A DNA stretch of 64,000 nucleotides from Ga0077555 sp963741565 (GCA_963741565.1 CAVUIK010000008.1:62001-126000); one strand, 5' to 3'; shown: positions 9,025-18,523, numbered from the stretch's first letter. Numbers and translations: made by a program. The notes: generated by a model from the letters alone, not told the origin.

Positions 9025-10217
9025 ATGGATCAGCCGACCGGCGGAGAACTCTCGCGCAATGGCCTCAGCCGTGCCGTACCGGGCCAGCCTGGACGGCGCG
9101 ACACGTTCCTGCCGACGATCAGCATCCAATGCCACGCGGCAAATCTGATGCCGCTTGGGCATGGTGACCTCGCGTGCGTGTGGTTCGGCGGTACTCAGGA
9201 GGGAATGGCCGATATCTCGATCTACATGTCACGATTGGCGGCAGGTGCGGACCGTTGGTCACCCGCCGTGAAGCTCGCCGACGATCCCGGACGTTCGGAA
9301 CAAAATCCGATCCTCTTTCCGGCCCCCGATGGACGCCTGTGGCTGCTCTATACGTCGCAGCTCTCGGGCAATCAGGACACGGCCGTCGTTCGTTACCGCA
9401 CATCGAGCGACAACGGCCTGACCTGGTCGGCGCCGGCCACGCTGATCGCAGATGCCGGAACTTTCGTGCGCCAGCCGCTCTACGTTCAGGCCAATGGCGA
9501 TTGGCTGCTGCCGACGTTTCGTTGCATCACGCCCGTCGGCGAGGCGTGGACCGGCAGCCATGACATCAGCGTGGTCAAGGTCTCTCGCGATCAGGGGCGC
9601 AGCTGGACGGATCATGCCGTGCCCGACAGCCTCGGCTGCGTTCACATGAACATCGTCGCGGCGACCGGCGGCGGTTTGATCGCGCTCTATCGCAGCCGCT
9701 GGGCCGATCACATCTACCGATCGACAGTCGATGGACGGTGTCAGTTGGAGCCGCCCCGCGCCGACTGCGCTGCCGAACAACAATGCCTCGATCCAGGCAA
9801 CCCGGCTGCGCGATGGACGCCTCGCCCTTGTCTACAACGCCAGCAGTGCCGCCAACGCCCAGGGCCGCCGCGTCTCGCTCTACGACGATCTCGATGATGT
9901 GCCTGTGGCGCCGGCCGCGGTTCGAGCCCCTGGCCCATCTGCGCCGCGCGCCGGCACGGACAGCCTTCTGGGGGGCGCCGCGCGCGCCGCTCTGTCTGGC
10001 GTTCTCAGACGACGACGGGTTGACCTGGGGCCCCGCCCAGATCATCGACACCAGCGACGGCTATTGCATGACGAACAACTCGAAGGACAAGCTCAATCGC
10101 GAGCTGTCCTATCCATCGATCGTCGAGACGGCCGACGGGCGCCTCCACATCGCCTTCACTTACTTCCGGCAGGGGATCAAGCACGTCTCGCTGCCGCCGC
10201 CGTCACGCGCCCGGTAG
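9025..10217 (+). pseudogene. Exo-alpha-sialidase-like (BNR repeat) gene with two frame breaks
   Basis: The reading starts at ATG 9025 after CAGGAG. Segment one (9025 to about 9726) contains BNR/Asp-box repeats such as SSDNGLTWSAP and SRDQGRSWTDH, and the motif SEQNPILFPAPDGRLWLLYT. It then continues in the next frame from about 9728 (DGVSWSRPAPTALPNNNASIQ), and in the third frame by about 9960 (FWGAPRAPLCLAFSDDDGLTW, SYPSIVETADGRLHIAFTYFRQ), ending at 10217. Removing one G near 9727 restores the first junction exactly; the second lies between about 9905 and 9960. No signal peptide is seen. Members are annotated as neuraminidase-like glycosidases, but the substrate is uncertain. The breaks are either real decay or sequencing indels. 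Confidence 0.7.
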
Positions 10218-10241
10218 GCGTGTCCAAGTCGACGCAAAATC

Positions 10242-12191
10242 TCAATCCGTAGTGACGGCAACACTCGTCTGACCGCGCACAATGCCGCCAGCGTCGGTGA
10301 AGCTCAAACGGATGCGCGTGCCCGCCGGATTGAACGGCACGTTTCCATTCGCCTGAACGAATGCCGAGAAGGTATGCACGGCCTGCGGCGCGAAGCTCGT
10401 GGCGACACTCGGCGTCGGGCCTGCGAGACAGGCCCCCGTCGTCGCGTTGGTCTCGCACAGCGTTACGCTGATGGGCGGTGAACCCGTAACTTCCGGGGCA
10501 ACCGTCAATGTTGCGCCGGCACCGATATTCACCGAGGCCGCCGCGAAAAAGGCCGCTCCCGAGGCGCCCGGCACATGTACCGTGCCGTCGTTGGAGACCG
10601 TCGCCGCGATCGGAATGACATCGGGAACGGGATTTGAATCCATCGACAAGAGCAGCGTGTTGACACCTTCGAACACGGGCGCCGCATCCGCGTTCGCACA
10701 CTTCATGCGCAATGTGACGGTTACTGCTTCCGCGATGCGCGCGATTGGCGACGGTGTGATCGCGACAACAAAAGACTGCGCCGCATTGCCGGGGATATCG
10801 ACAGCCGTATCGGGCGTTCCCGTCAGTGCGTTCGTTGCCGGATTCGTCGTCTGGAACGAGAAGCCGGCCGACAGCGGCGTTTCAGGTTGGATCGTGCAAC
10901 CGCGCGCCGTCGTCGCAGAGGCATTCAGGATCGTCGCAAAAATAGTGGCTGTGTTCGATGTTTGAACCGACCGGCCGCCTGGCAGGATCGCCGAAACGAT
11001 GCTGGTCTGGACCGGTGAGGAATTGACGAAGAACGTATGGTCGACCACGTTTCCGGGCCCGGAGGACGAACGGGCACGCCAAGCCCCGGTTGGCGCAGTG
11101 GCCGGCAGCGTGAACGTCGCGTACCAATACGCGGCCCTGGACAAGGAATTCACAGTTCCCGTATTGAAATTGAAGATCTGGGTTCCGTTCGGATCGAACA
11201 ATTGGATCGTGGCGGTCTGGCCGACGTCCTGATCGCGCACGAAGGTGGCGACGCGCAGCGTCTGTCCAGGCGCGAACTGGTTCTGGAAACTGGGCGTGTC
11301 CGTGTCCAATTGCACGTTTGCCGGACAGTTGGATGCAAACGTCGGCGTCGCCGCTAGCGTCGCCACCTGGACGACCTTGAAATCGCGCTCCGCGTTCCAT
11401 TGGTGCTTCCAGAGCGAGCGGGTGGCGCCGCAGGTGCCGGCGAACGGGTCAATCGCGACCCCGACTTCATCCCGGAGTTCAAAATGGAGATGCGGGCCCG
11501 TCGACCGGCCGGAACTGCCAACGACACCGAGTTTCTCGCCCGTCACGACACGCTCGCCAATCGCTTTGGTCGTCGGACTGCCGGTTTTCATGTGCAGGTA
11601 ATAGGCAGTCGCGCCATCGTCCTGCTGGACGGCTACGAAATTCGCCGGTATCGACGGGAGCGTCGTTAGAGTGCCGCAGGTACGATCATTCTGGCCATCG
11701 CGCTTGTTGACAATGGTTCCGGGTGCGCTTGCGACAATCTCCACCTCGGACGCGTCCATCCGCCACCAGCTGAAGACACCGATGCCGAAATCAATTCCGG
11801 TGTGGCCGTCGTAAGTGCGTTGGCCGCAGGCAAAGTCCCCGAGGGCGGTGGTTGCATTGAGGTCGACGAAATTGCTGATGTAGAAGGGGCTCGAGGCGCC
11901 GGCTGCGGGCTTCAGGCGCATCGGAAAGTTAACGGTCTGTCCGGTGCTCCGGTTGTAGAGGGGACCGCTGATGTCTTTGGCCGCGCGCGCCGGCAAACCC
12001 AGCGCTCGGACATTGGACAATGTGGCGCCATGGAGCCAGTCGATCTCGGCGCTGGCCGCATCGGCGGGCACGACCGCGATTGGGCCACCCTCGACCTTGA
12101 TCTCCTGCTGCGCCAAGGCCGGCAGCATCACCGAGAGTGAGAGAACAACTGCGCATGCTAGCGGCGACCAAACGCAAGATCGATGTGCCAT
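10242..12191 (-). CDS. Secreted M23 family metallopeptidase with a long C-terminal region
   Basis: 649 residues from ATG 12191 (ribosome site GGGGAAG). Residues 1-28 are a signal peptide ending ALA-QQE. The LytM/M23 peptidase domain spans about residues 120-270: YDGHTGIDFGIG gives the first zinc ligands, YYLHMKTGS a central histidine, and GRSTGPHLHFEL the HxH. These residues are those of an active zinc endopeptidase that cuts peptidoglycan cross-bridges. About 380 residues follow that look like beta-sandwich repeats rich in Thr, Ser and Ala with no motif I recognise. It is downstream of the rhodanese gene by 53 bases and convergent with the sialidase-like gene. Confidence 0.85.
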   Translation of the reverse strand: MAHRSCVWSPLACAVVLSLSVMLPALAQQEIKVEGGPIAVVPADAASAEIDWLHGATLSNVRALGLPARAAKDISGPLYNRSTGQTVNFPMRLKPAAGASSPFYISNFVDLNATTALGDFACGQRTYDGHTGIDFGIGVFSWWRMDASEVEIVASAPGTIVNKRDGQNDRTCGTLTTLPSIPANFVAVQQDDGATAYYLHMKTGSPTTKAIGERVVTGEKLGVVGSSGRSTGPHLHFELRDEVGVAIDPFAGTCGATRSLWKHQWNAERDFKVVQVATLAATPTFASNCPANVQLDTDTPSFQNQFAPGQTLRVATFVRDQDVGQTATIQLFDPNGTQIFNFNTGTVNSLSRAAYWYATFTLPATAPTGAWRARSSSGPGNVVDHTFFVNSSPVQTSIVSAILPGGRSVQTSNTATIFATILNASATTARGCTIQPETPLSAGFSFQTTNPATNALTGTPDTAVDIPGNAAQSFVVAITPSPIARIAEAVTVTLRMKCANADAAPVFEGVNTLLLSMDSNPVPDVIPIAATVSNDGTVHVPGASGAAFFAAASVNIGAGATLTVAPEVTGSPPISVTLCETNATTGACLAGPTPSVATSFAPQAVHTFSAFVQANGNVPFNPAGTRIRLSFTDAGGIVRGQTSVAVTTD

Positions 12192-12244
12192 GACTTCCCC
12201 GTCAAAAGACCAACCATCAATATCAAACAAGGCAGTGTTTGCTG

Positions 12245-12652
12245 TCAGGCTTTGGGCGTTCCGCCATCGACCGGCCCGCCTTCCTTCTTCCAGGCCGAGA
12301 ATCCGCCGATGATGTGCGCGACCGGTTTGAGGCCCATGTCCTGCGCCGTCTTCGCTGCCAGAACGGAGCGCAGACCGCCCGCGCAGAAGAAGACGAACTT
12401 CTTGTCCTCAGCAAATGTCTTCTTGTGATAGGGGCTTTCGGGATCAATCCAGAATTCGAGCATGCCGCGGGTGCAGCTGAAGGCGCCTGGAACCTTGCCA
12501 TCGCGCTCCAGCTCGCGCGGATCGCGGATATCGACCAGCACGACATCGTCGCGGCCAACGAGCATGAATGCCTCCTTGACCTCGATTTCCTCGATCTGCG
12601 ATTTGGCGGTATCGACCAGCGTCTTGTAGCCGGTCGTAATTTTCTGTGGCAT
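12245..12652 (-). CDS. Single-domain rhodanese-like protein
   Basis: 135 residues from ATG 12652. It is one rhodanese domain with the active-site loop FFCAGGLRS near residues 89-97, whose Cys carries the persulfide. Upstream motifs VVLVDIRDPRELERDGKVPGA and the C-terminal IIGGFSAWKKEGGP are standard. It is a cytosolic sulfur carrier or sulfurtransferase with the partner unknown. The frame is open further upstream to 12805, but that part overlaps the N-terminal side of the divergent gene and shows no conservation. Rhodanese and M23 genes share a strand and may be cotranscribed. Confidence 0.88.
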   Translation of the reverse strand: MPQKITTGYKTLVDTAKSQIEEIEVKEAFMLVGRDDVVLVDIRDPRELERDGKVPGAFSCTRGMLEFWIDPESPYHKKTFAEDKKFVFFCAGGLRSVLAAKTAQDMGLKPVAHIIGGFSAWKKEGGPVDGGTPKA

Positions 12653-12873
12653 CGGACCCTCGCGCGCTTCTGAACTGGACGTCTGCAGGACTTGTAGCCG
12701 AGAAACGCCAGCGGCGGAACGGGTGTCGATCGGGCCGCCAGCCGGGGCTTCGGGGACGAGCGCGGGCCACACGGGCTCGGCATCTTTTCCCCAGTCCAGC
12801 TGCAACCTGTTCCGCGGGAGACGAGAATCGGTTCAAAGAATCCCGGGAAGCGTTTTTCCGGAGGCTGCCGGCC

Positions 12874-13635
12874 GTGCTTGTTGCTGCCGCCATTGCGACC
12901 ATGGTCGTTGCGACCATTGCCATCGCCGCGTGCTATCTGGCGCCGCGCGGCGGCGATGGACAGCTGATCTATGACCGACGTCCGGACCGGCCGCGGGCGT
13001 TCGGCTACAAGATGGCATGGCTGGCGCTTCGAACGCGCGACACCAACCGCGTCATCGCGGCCTTGGGGCTTGGCGGGATCCAGCAATCCAACTGGAACAA
13101 CGGCATCGGCACCGTCTACAGCGACGACTATGGAGAGAACTCGGTATTCGTATCCCCACCGGTCAATGGCTGGACGTTCGTCGTCGGGAACGCGCTGCCG
13201 CACCCACTCGGGCGTTCGTTCTCGGACAAGTCGACGCCCTTGCTGCTGCAGCTGGGCGGCGAATTCATCGAGGTCCAATCGTACTGCGCTTATCCCCAGA
13301 TCGACTATTACGCTTGGGCGCGCCTGATCGACGGCAAGCTGATCCGGGGCTTCGCAACGAACGACGAAGGGGTGATTGCGAACAAGGGCAAGCCGTCGAA
13401 AGAGGAAAAGACGCTCGGATTGAAGCTCTTCGAGCTGCGTGGCGTCAAAGGCCGCCGCGGCGACGCGGGTGGCGAGCTGGTTCTCTATCCAACGGAGGAC
13501 CACGTCATGCGTCTGGCCGCCAAATGGAGCCTGGATCCGACGCACCTCGACCGCATGAAATGCACGCCCGGGCTTGGCTTCATTGGAACGGCGCCGCAAA
13601 ACTGGCGGGTGGAACGGCTGCGCAAAACCGGTTGA
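12874..13635 (+). CDS. Membrane-anchored protein of unknown function
   Basis: 253 residues if started at GTG 12874, where GGAG lies ten bases upstream; other in-frame starts upstream would overlap the divergent rhodanese gene. A single N-terminal hydrophobic segment (VAAAIATMVVATIAIAACYLA) would be an anchor or an uncleaved signal. The soluble part begins with alternating aromatic segments (AWLALRTRDTNRVIAALGL, NWNNGIGTVYSDDYGENSV, PPVNGWTFVVGNALPHP) that look like one globular domain. I do not recognise the family. The start is uncertain. Confidence 0.6.
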   Translation: MLVAAAIATMVVATIAIAACYLAPRGGDGQLIYDRRPDRPRAFGYKMAWLALRTRDTNRVIAALGLGGIQQSNWNNGIGTVYSDDYGENSVFVSPPVNGWTFVVGNALPHPLGRSFSDKSTPLLLQLGGEFIEVQSYCAYPQIDYYAWARLIDGKLIRGFATNDEGVIANKGKPSKEEKTLGLKLFELRGVKGRRGDAGGELVLYPTEDHVMRLAAKWSLDPTHLDRMKCTPGLGFIGTAPQNWRVERLRKTG

Positions 13636-13640
13636 GCCCA

Positions 13641-13675
13641 CCGCCGGCCGGCGGATCATGCAACCGGGCAGTTGC
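13641..13675. other. Palindrome followed by a short hairpin after the hypothetical gene
   Basis: Six bases after the stop at 13635 there is a perfect 14-base palindrome CCGCCGGCCGGCGG (13641-13654). A second dyad follows, GCAAC (13660-13664) and GTTGC (13671-13675) around CGGGCA. No run of T follows. It may act as a terminator-like structure or be chance in GC-rich DNA. Confidence 0.3.
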
Positions 13676-13812
13676 GCCGCCCCCTGTGACACGAACATTG
13701 GTGCCGCACAATGGTCGCAAACACGCCGCCTTCGCCTCGCCTTTTCGCCGAACTCGCCGCTTAAGCGGACCTTGCAGGCCGAGCGGGCCCTGCGGTTAGT
13801 GGGAGTTCGGGA

Positions 13813-14511
13813 ATGCGAGCAGTTAACATCTCGGCCACGCTGGGACTGGCGCTTCTGTTGGGAACGCCATCCAGCGCAGCCATCCAGGCCGCTGACCTCA
13901 ACGGTCCTCGAAGCGTCCAGCCACCCGCCGACTTCGCTCCCCCCTACGGCGCGCCAGCCCGCTACGACCCATGGACCGGGTTCTACGTCGGCGGCACGCT
14001 CGGCTACGGTTTCGGCAGCGGCATGGTGGACGGCAGCATCGGAAAGTTCTCGTTCGACCAGGAAGGTGCGCTCGGCACCATCTTCGCGGGCTACAACTGG
14101 CAATTCGGTGGCGCCGTCTTGGGCCTCGAGACAGACATCGGCACCGGCAAGCTCGGGACCGGTACGCGACTTGCCAGCGGCCGCGAGCTGAGCTCGGAAA
14201 TCGGCGCTATCGGCTCGATGCGCGCACGGGCCGGCTTTCTCGCGACGCCAAGCCTGCTGCTTTACGGAACGGCAGGCCTTGCCTGGTCGACGATGGAGTT
14301 CGGACTCGTCGGCGACGCGCACCGCTCGGAGACCTTCATGGGCTATCAGGTCGGCCTTGGCGCGGAGACGATGATCTCGCGCAATGTCGGGCTGCGGCTC
14401 GAATACATCTACACCGACTTCGGCTCCGAGCGGGTGCTGCATTCCGGCGGAACCAACACCTACGACCCCGACTTCCACCAGGTTCGCGCGGGCCTCTCGT
14501 TCAAGTTCTGA
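13813..14511 (+). CDS. Outer-membrane beta-barrel protein, Omp25/Omp31-like
   Basis: 232 residues. Signal peptide at residues 1-27 (LGLALLLGTPSSAAIQA). The mature part opens with a proline-rich stretch, then WTGFYVGGTLGYGFGSG, the hallmark first strand of the small outer-membrane porin-like proteins of rhizobia and Brucella. Alternating hydrophobic strands follow (TIFAGYNWQFGGAVLGLETDIG, YQVGLGAETMI, GLRLEYIYTDFG) and the protein ends SFKF with a terminal Phe, as recognised by the BAM machinery. It is likely structural. It stands alone with 177 bases upstream. Confidence 0.88.
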   Translation: MRAVNISATLGLALLLGTPSSAAIQAADLNGPRSVQPPADFAPPYGAPARYDPWTGFYVGGTLGYGFGSGMVDGSIGKFSFDQEGALGTIFAGYNWQFGGAVLGLETDIGTGKLGTGTRLASGRELSSEIGAIGSMRARAGFLATPSLLLYGTAGLAWSTMEFGLVGDAHRSETFMGYQVGLGAETMISRNVGLRLEYIYTDFGSERVLHSGGTNTYDPDFHQVRAGLSFKF

Positions 14512-15059
14512 GGCTCCGACGCGACGACGATGCCGCGCGGTCAGGCGGGCCGCCACGGCGTGCTGCTGGCGTCAGCTTGAGCATGGTCGTCGCCAGTTTC
14601 GGTATCGGTTTGGTCTGCGATATCCGACGGACCGGCGCCGGACGGCGCGAGTGCGGCATATTCAGCCGCTGCACGGACGCCAGCCTGGGCGCCAAGTGGA
14701 ATTTGATTTCCCGAGGCGCCGGTCGACCAATCAATACATCTTGCGGCTCTTCGGCCAACTCGGCGCCGGCCGCTCCGTACGACTGTGCAAATGGCACCGA
14801 TGTATCGAGATGCGGCTCGCCTGCATCTGAGTCTCCATCGGCCTGTACAGCCGAGCGCGCCCATAAGGCACACCAATAGTCCCACCCAAAGCGCAACATT
14901 ACGAACACTCCCCACTCGGCCACTTCGCCGCCCGGTGTGACAATGAGCCAAGAGGGTTAAGCCAACCTCACTCAGCGAGCCGGAAAAGCACAATTTCTGT
15001 GGCAATACGCGCATGTTCCTCAGACGTTCGGGATATTGGGGAGTTTTTACGGGCCCGGA
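14512..15059. other. 548-base stretch without an intact gene
   Basis: The only coding-like signal is the broken minus-strand frame 14541-14899 listed separately. The remaining 160 bases (14900-15059) probably hold its promoter and the 3' end region of the next minus-strand gene. The long plus-strand open frames across 14512-14879 have shadow-like Arg/Pro-rich composition and no ribosome site. Confidence 0.4.
14541..14899 (-). pseudogene. Small unknown gene with a frame break
   Basis: ATG 14899 has a strong ribosome site (GGGGAG, seven bases upstream). The first 70 residues (MLRFGWDYWCALWARSAV...) are mildly acidic and protein-like up to about 14690. The same frame then becomes Arg/Pro-rich, whereas the neighbouring frame carries an acidic, ordinary-looking tail (AEYAALAPSGAGPSDIADQ) ending at 14541. 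One missing base or two extra bases near 14690 would explain this. No family is recognised. It may also be non-coding. Confidence 0.35.
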
Positions 15060-15461
15060 TCACGACCGAGTTGCAGCCCCTCCATCGTCAGGATCAACGA
15101 TCGCCGCCATTTGCAAGGCGATCATGCGATCGAGCGAGCCTTCGAACGGAACGGTGAAATAGCTGAGTCCGCGCGCGTCACTGTCCCAATCCTCGAAATG
15201 ACGGGCGAAATCCTCCGGCAGCTCATCCGTACCATCGAGCTCCACAACGGTTTTTGACAGCGCCTCGACCGTCATCGGCAGAAACGGAATGTTAACGCGT
15301 TCGAGCGTTCCGTCCGGCCGGCGCTGCCAGGCTCCCGTGACCGAGCAGCAGGCAATGTGGATATCGCTCTCGAACGCGAGCAGCGCACCGATCACAATCC
15401 GCGAGTCGCCGATTTCGGGCGGTGCACGATAGGTCCACCGCTGACCAGCCATGAAACTCAT
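15060..15461 (-). CDS. Conserved-looking cytosolic protein of unknown function
   Basis: 133 residues from ATG 15461; ATG 15452 (MAGQRW) and an upstream TTG at 15545 are alternatives. There is no signal peptide or membrane segment. It opens with AGQRWTYRAPPEIGDSRIVIGALLAF and contains two cysteines in HIACCSVT, then an acidic C-terminal half (GTDELPEDFARHFEDWDSD). I know no domain name for it. The next gene on the same strand ends 118 bases upstream. Confidence 0.65.
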   Translation of the reverse strand: MSFMAGQRWTYRAPPEIGDSRIVIGALLAFESDIHIACCSVTGAWQRRPDGTLERVNIPFLPMTVEALSKTVVELDGTDELPEDFARHFEDWDSDARGLSYFTVPFEGSLDRMIALQMAAIVDPDDGGAATRS

Positions 15462-15578
15462 TGATGCCCCCGCTGGGATGTTCGGCTGGCGCTCATGCCA
15501 AACCGCGTCACACCAGACGTCGCGAAGACGGCGGAAGATCGGCAAACCGGGGCAGCCGCGGTCCGGCTGTGTCAGGGA

Positions 15579-16052
15579 TCAGGGCTGCCGTACCGGCTCC
15601 TCGTCGTCCTCGGACGTATTGACGGTCACATACCAGCGGCTGTTGCGAACCCAGCGGCTACGGGTCGGTCCGGCAAAATCCTCCCGGGATTTCTCGACTT
15701 CGGCCAGAAGCGGCGCGGTCTGCGGACAGGGCACGGCGCGGGTTATCCGCGTCTCCCGGTCATAGACCAGCTCGGTACACGCCGGCCCGGATTGCTGCGC
15801 GGCGCGCGTGACAACCGGCCCCTTCAGTACAACGTCGTGAACGAAGCCCCAAAAGCCGATGAGATGCCAAAACAGAGCGCCGACCAGAAAACCCAACACA
15901 CCCGATGCGATCGCGGGGCCCAGCCAAGATTTTTGCGGCGCCTCGGCCGCATCATCGACGACTGGAGCGTACGGCGCAGTGGGGCTACGGTGCGTCGCCG
16001 CAGGCGGCGACCCTTCCCCAAGTCGATCATGCAATGTCTGCTGAATACCCAT
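15579..16052 (-). CDS. Membrane protein of unknown function
   Basis: 157 residues from ATG 16052, preceded by a modest GGGACGG; an in-frame ATG at 16109 would add 19 residues. After a hydrophilic N-terminus there is one long hydrophobic stretch, about residues 45-72 (WLGPAIASGVLGFLVGALFW then HLIGFWGFV), then a soluble tail with two cysteines and the acidic end NTSEDDEEPVRQP. Probably anchored in the inner membrane. No family is recognised. It lies in a minus-strand series with its neighbours. Confidence 0.6.
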   Translation of the reverse strand: MGIQQTLHDRLGEGSPPAATHRSPTAPYAPVVDDAAEAPQKSWLGPAIASGVLGFLVGALFWHLIGFWGFVHDVVLKGPVVTRAAQQSGPACTELVYDRETRITRAVPCPQTAPLLAEVEKSREDFAGPTRSRWVRNSRWYVTVNTSEDDEEPVRQP

Positions 16053-16174
16053 TCCGTCCCTGGCAAAATCGTCTTGCACAACGATGTCTGCTGCACCGAC
16101 GGGACGCAAGAGAAGCGCGGCAACACCGGGGCTGCCGCGCCTCTTTTCAACACGAAATCACGGTCTGGACCGGA

Positions 16175-16963
16175 TTAAATTCGCCGCTCGCCGCGGGTGG
16201 CCGGCGGCGAGTCGTTTTGCTGACCACCGCCGCCTGCCGAATCGCGGCTCGGGGGAACGAACATGCGCTGCGCTGAGCACAGCTTGCGCGCATCTTCGTT
16301 GCGTCCGCAGGACCGGAACTCGCCTTCGCGCGAGAAGCAGACGCGAATCTCCTTCAGTCGATTGCCGGCGCCACCACAGGCAATCGCGATGCTGTCGGGC
16401 TTCAGCGCCGGGTTGACCGACGTGAAGTCGCGAATCATCTCCTGCGGGGATACGAACAGCGCCTGATTCGGATTCTCATAGCGCGGCGGCACTTTCACCT
16501 TCGCGAACAGCTTGCGCGAAACGTCGTAATACGCTTCTGGCGACAGACCCGAGCAGGTGCCATGCTTGCGGAACTCGTGAATGACGAGCTTCGGGCTCGG
16601 CATGATATCCTGCATCCGATCGATGATGGATTGCGGAACGAACGGGCGGTCGCGCGTCGGACAGTCCTGCGGCCAACCTCGCTCATGCTGCGGCCACAGC
16701 CCATGTAGAACGAACGAGTAGCGCTTGCCGTCGCGGCGATGGCACTGCGGATCGTAGCCATTGCGCGTGAGACCGGCGCAGTAGCTTGGGCTCCACGAGA
16801 GCACCAGGGAATAGTAGTCGAACTTGCCGGCCTCGTTGCGTCCGGGCGCCTGCGACGCGTAGGGCGCGCGGCCTCCGGCTCCTGGTCCGAACTGGGCGAA
16901 AGCGGTTCCAGCCAGGCTCACGGCGACACCGAGGGCGAGGAGTAACGAGCGTTTGGAGATCAT
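16175..16963 (-). CDS. Secreted ribonuclease T2 family protein
   Basis: 262 residues with a signal peptide (residues 1-23, ending AFA-QFG). Both catalytic segments of RNase T2 are intact: FVLHGLWPQ (His87) and HEFRKHGTCSG (His129, Glu130, His134). Paired cysteines are spread through the mature protein. Such enzymes cut single-stranded RNA to 2',3'-cyclic products in the periplasm or outside and can serve phosphate or nucleotide scavenging. The C-terminal 35 residues (Gly/Pro/Gln-rich after RMFVPPSR) are an unstructured tail. It is a single gene transcribed towards the membrane-protein gene. Confidence 0.92.
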   Translation of the reverse strand: MISKRSLLLALGVAVSLAGTAFAQFGPGAGGRAPYASQAPGRNEAGKFDYYSLVLSWSPSYCAGLTRNGYDPQCHRRDGKRYSFVLHGLWPQHERGWPQDCPTRDRPFVPQSIIDRMQDIMPSPKLVIHEFRKHGTCSGLSPEAYYDVSRKLFAKVKVPPRYENPNQALFVSPQEMIRDFTSVNPALKPDSIAIACGGAGNRLKEIRVCFSREGEFRSCGRNEDARKLCSAQRMFVPPSRDSAGGGGQQNDSPPATRGERRI

Positions 16964-17100
16964 TCTTCAGAGTCCTATTGAAACGCGGGGGCCCTGAGAC
17001 CGTGGGCCATATCGTGGGGCCGGAGCATAGCGGCAAGATCCAGCGGCGCAATTCTCTTGTTGCCCCTGAACCTCGCGCAAAACTTTATCGTTGGAGCGCG

Positions 17101-18498
17101 TTAATGGGCCAGGCTCTCAAGGATTCTGGCCCAGCTGCGCGCGCCCTTTTTGAAGCTCGACAGGTTGTATTTCTCGTTCGGCGAATGGATCCGGTCGTCG
17201 TCGAGCCCGAAGCCAACCAACAGCAACTCCATGCCGAGCGTGTCCTTGAAGGACTGGACGATCGGGATCGACCCGCCGAGAGCCATCAGCGCCGCCGGCC
17301 GGCCCCATTCGGCGGAGAGTGCGTCGGCCGCACGCGCGATGAGCGGCGCCTCCGTATCGAAGGCGATTGCCGGGCTGCCGCGCCCGCCGAGGAAGCGGAC
17401 CTTGCAGTCGTCCGGCAGCCGATCCTTCACGAACGCCGCCACCGCCTTCAAGACCTTGTCCGGATTCTGCCCCGGCACCAACCGGCAGGTGATCTTCACT
17501 GACGCCTCGGATGGAATGACGGTTTTAGTGCCGACACCTTGATAGCCGCCGGTGATGCCGTTGAACTCCAGCGTCGGGCGCGACCAGACCTGCTCCATGA
17601 CGCTGTAGCCCTTCTCGCCGGCCGGCACCGAGAGCCCGACGCCACCGAGGAACTGGGCCTCGTCGAAGCCGAGGCCCTTCCACTGCTTCAATTGCTTCGG
17701 CGACGGATTCTTGATGCCGTCGTAGAAGCCCTTGACTTGGACCTTGCCGGATTTGTCGTGCATGGCGCCGCAGATCTGGGTGAGCACACGGATCGGATTG
17801 GCGGCCGCGCCGCCATAGAGGCCGGAGTGGAGATCGCGCGACGGACCAGTGATCACGACCTCGATGCCCGCGAGCCCGCGCAGCTGCGTCGTGACGGCGG
17901 GCGTATCCTTGTCCCACTGGCCGGTGTCGCATACGAGCGCGAGGTCGGCCCGCACATCCTTCCCATGCTTGGCGAGGAACCCCGGCAGCGACGGCGACCC
18001 GCACTCCTCCTCACCCTCGAACAGCACTGTGACGGCAACCGGCAACTCGCCGGCAACCTTCTTCCAGGCGCGCGCCGCCTCGAGGAAGGTCATGAGCTGG
18101 CCCTTGTTGTCCTGGGCGCCGCGCGCGACGATGACCCGGCCGTTGCCTTTTTCCGTGGCGATGCGCGGCTCGAACGGCGGAGACTTCCAAAGATCGAGCG
18201 GATCCGGCGGTTGCACGTCGTAATGGCCATAGAACAGCACGTGCGGCAGGGATTTCGGGCGCGTCTTGCGATCATGCGCGACGACCATCGGGTGGCCGGT
18301 CGTCGGCACCACCTTGGCTTCGGCAAATCCGATCGCGCGCAACTCGCGCGCACACCACTCGGCCGCCGTCAGGCAGTGCGACTTGTAGGCAGGGTCTGTG
18401 GAGATGCTTGCGATCCGCAGAAAATCGAACAACCGATCGAGGGCCGCATCCTCGCCAGCCTTCAGATCCGCCAACACGCTATTCAGATGGCTTACCAT
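17101..18498 (-). CDS. M20 family dipeptidase/peptidase
   Basis: 465 residues from ATG 18498. The metal site of M20 peptidases is complete: LFYGHYDVQPPDPL (His), RGAQDNKGQLM (bridging Asp), FEGEEECGSPSL (catalytic and ligand Glu), VCDTGQWD (Asp) and DRIHSPNEK (His near the C-terminus). The dimerisation lid domain lies between. There is no signal peptide, so it acts on peptides in the cytosol. It starts 25 bases after the pcp stop and is the last gene of the probable meaB-pcp-M20 operon, which suggests a role in finishing peptide breakdown. Confidence 0.92.
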   Translation of the reverse strand: MVSHLNSVLADLKAGEDAALDRLFDFLRIASISTDPAYKSHCLTAAEWCARELRAIGFAEAKVVPTTGHPMVVAHDRKTRPKSLPHVLFYGHYDVQPPDPLDLWKSPPFEPRIATEKGNGRVIVARGAQDNKGQLMTFLEAARAWKKVAGELPVAVTVLFEGEEECGSPSLPGFLAKHGKDVRADLALVCDTGQWDKDTPAVTTQLRGLAGIEVVITGPSRDLHSGLYGGAAANPIRVLTQICGAMHDKSGKVQVKGFYDGIKNPSPKQLKQWKGLGFDEAQFLGGVGLSVPAGEKGYSVMEQVWSRPTLEFNGITGGYQGVGTKTVIPSEASVKITCRLVPGQNPDKVLKAVAAFVKDRLPDDCKVRFLGGRGSPAIAFDTEAPLIARAADALSAEWGRPAALMALGGSIPIVQSFKDTLGMELLLVGFGLDDDRIHSPNEKYNLSSFKKGARSWARILESLAH

Positions 18499-18523
18499 TC
18501 CCGTGTTCCTTGTATCGGTTGCG

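Noticed and set aside
12223..14556. A 777-residue minus-strand open frame
   Set aside because: It crosses three well-supported genes (the rhodanese, the hypothetical gene and the outer-membrane barrel) in a different frame, with shadow-like composition.
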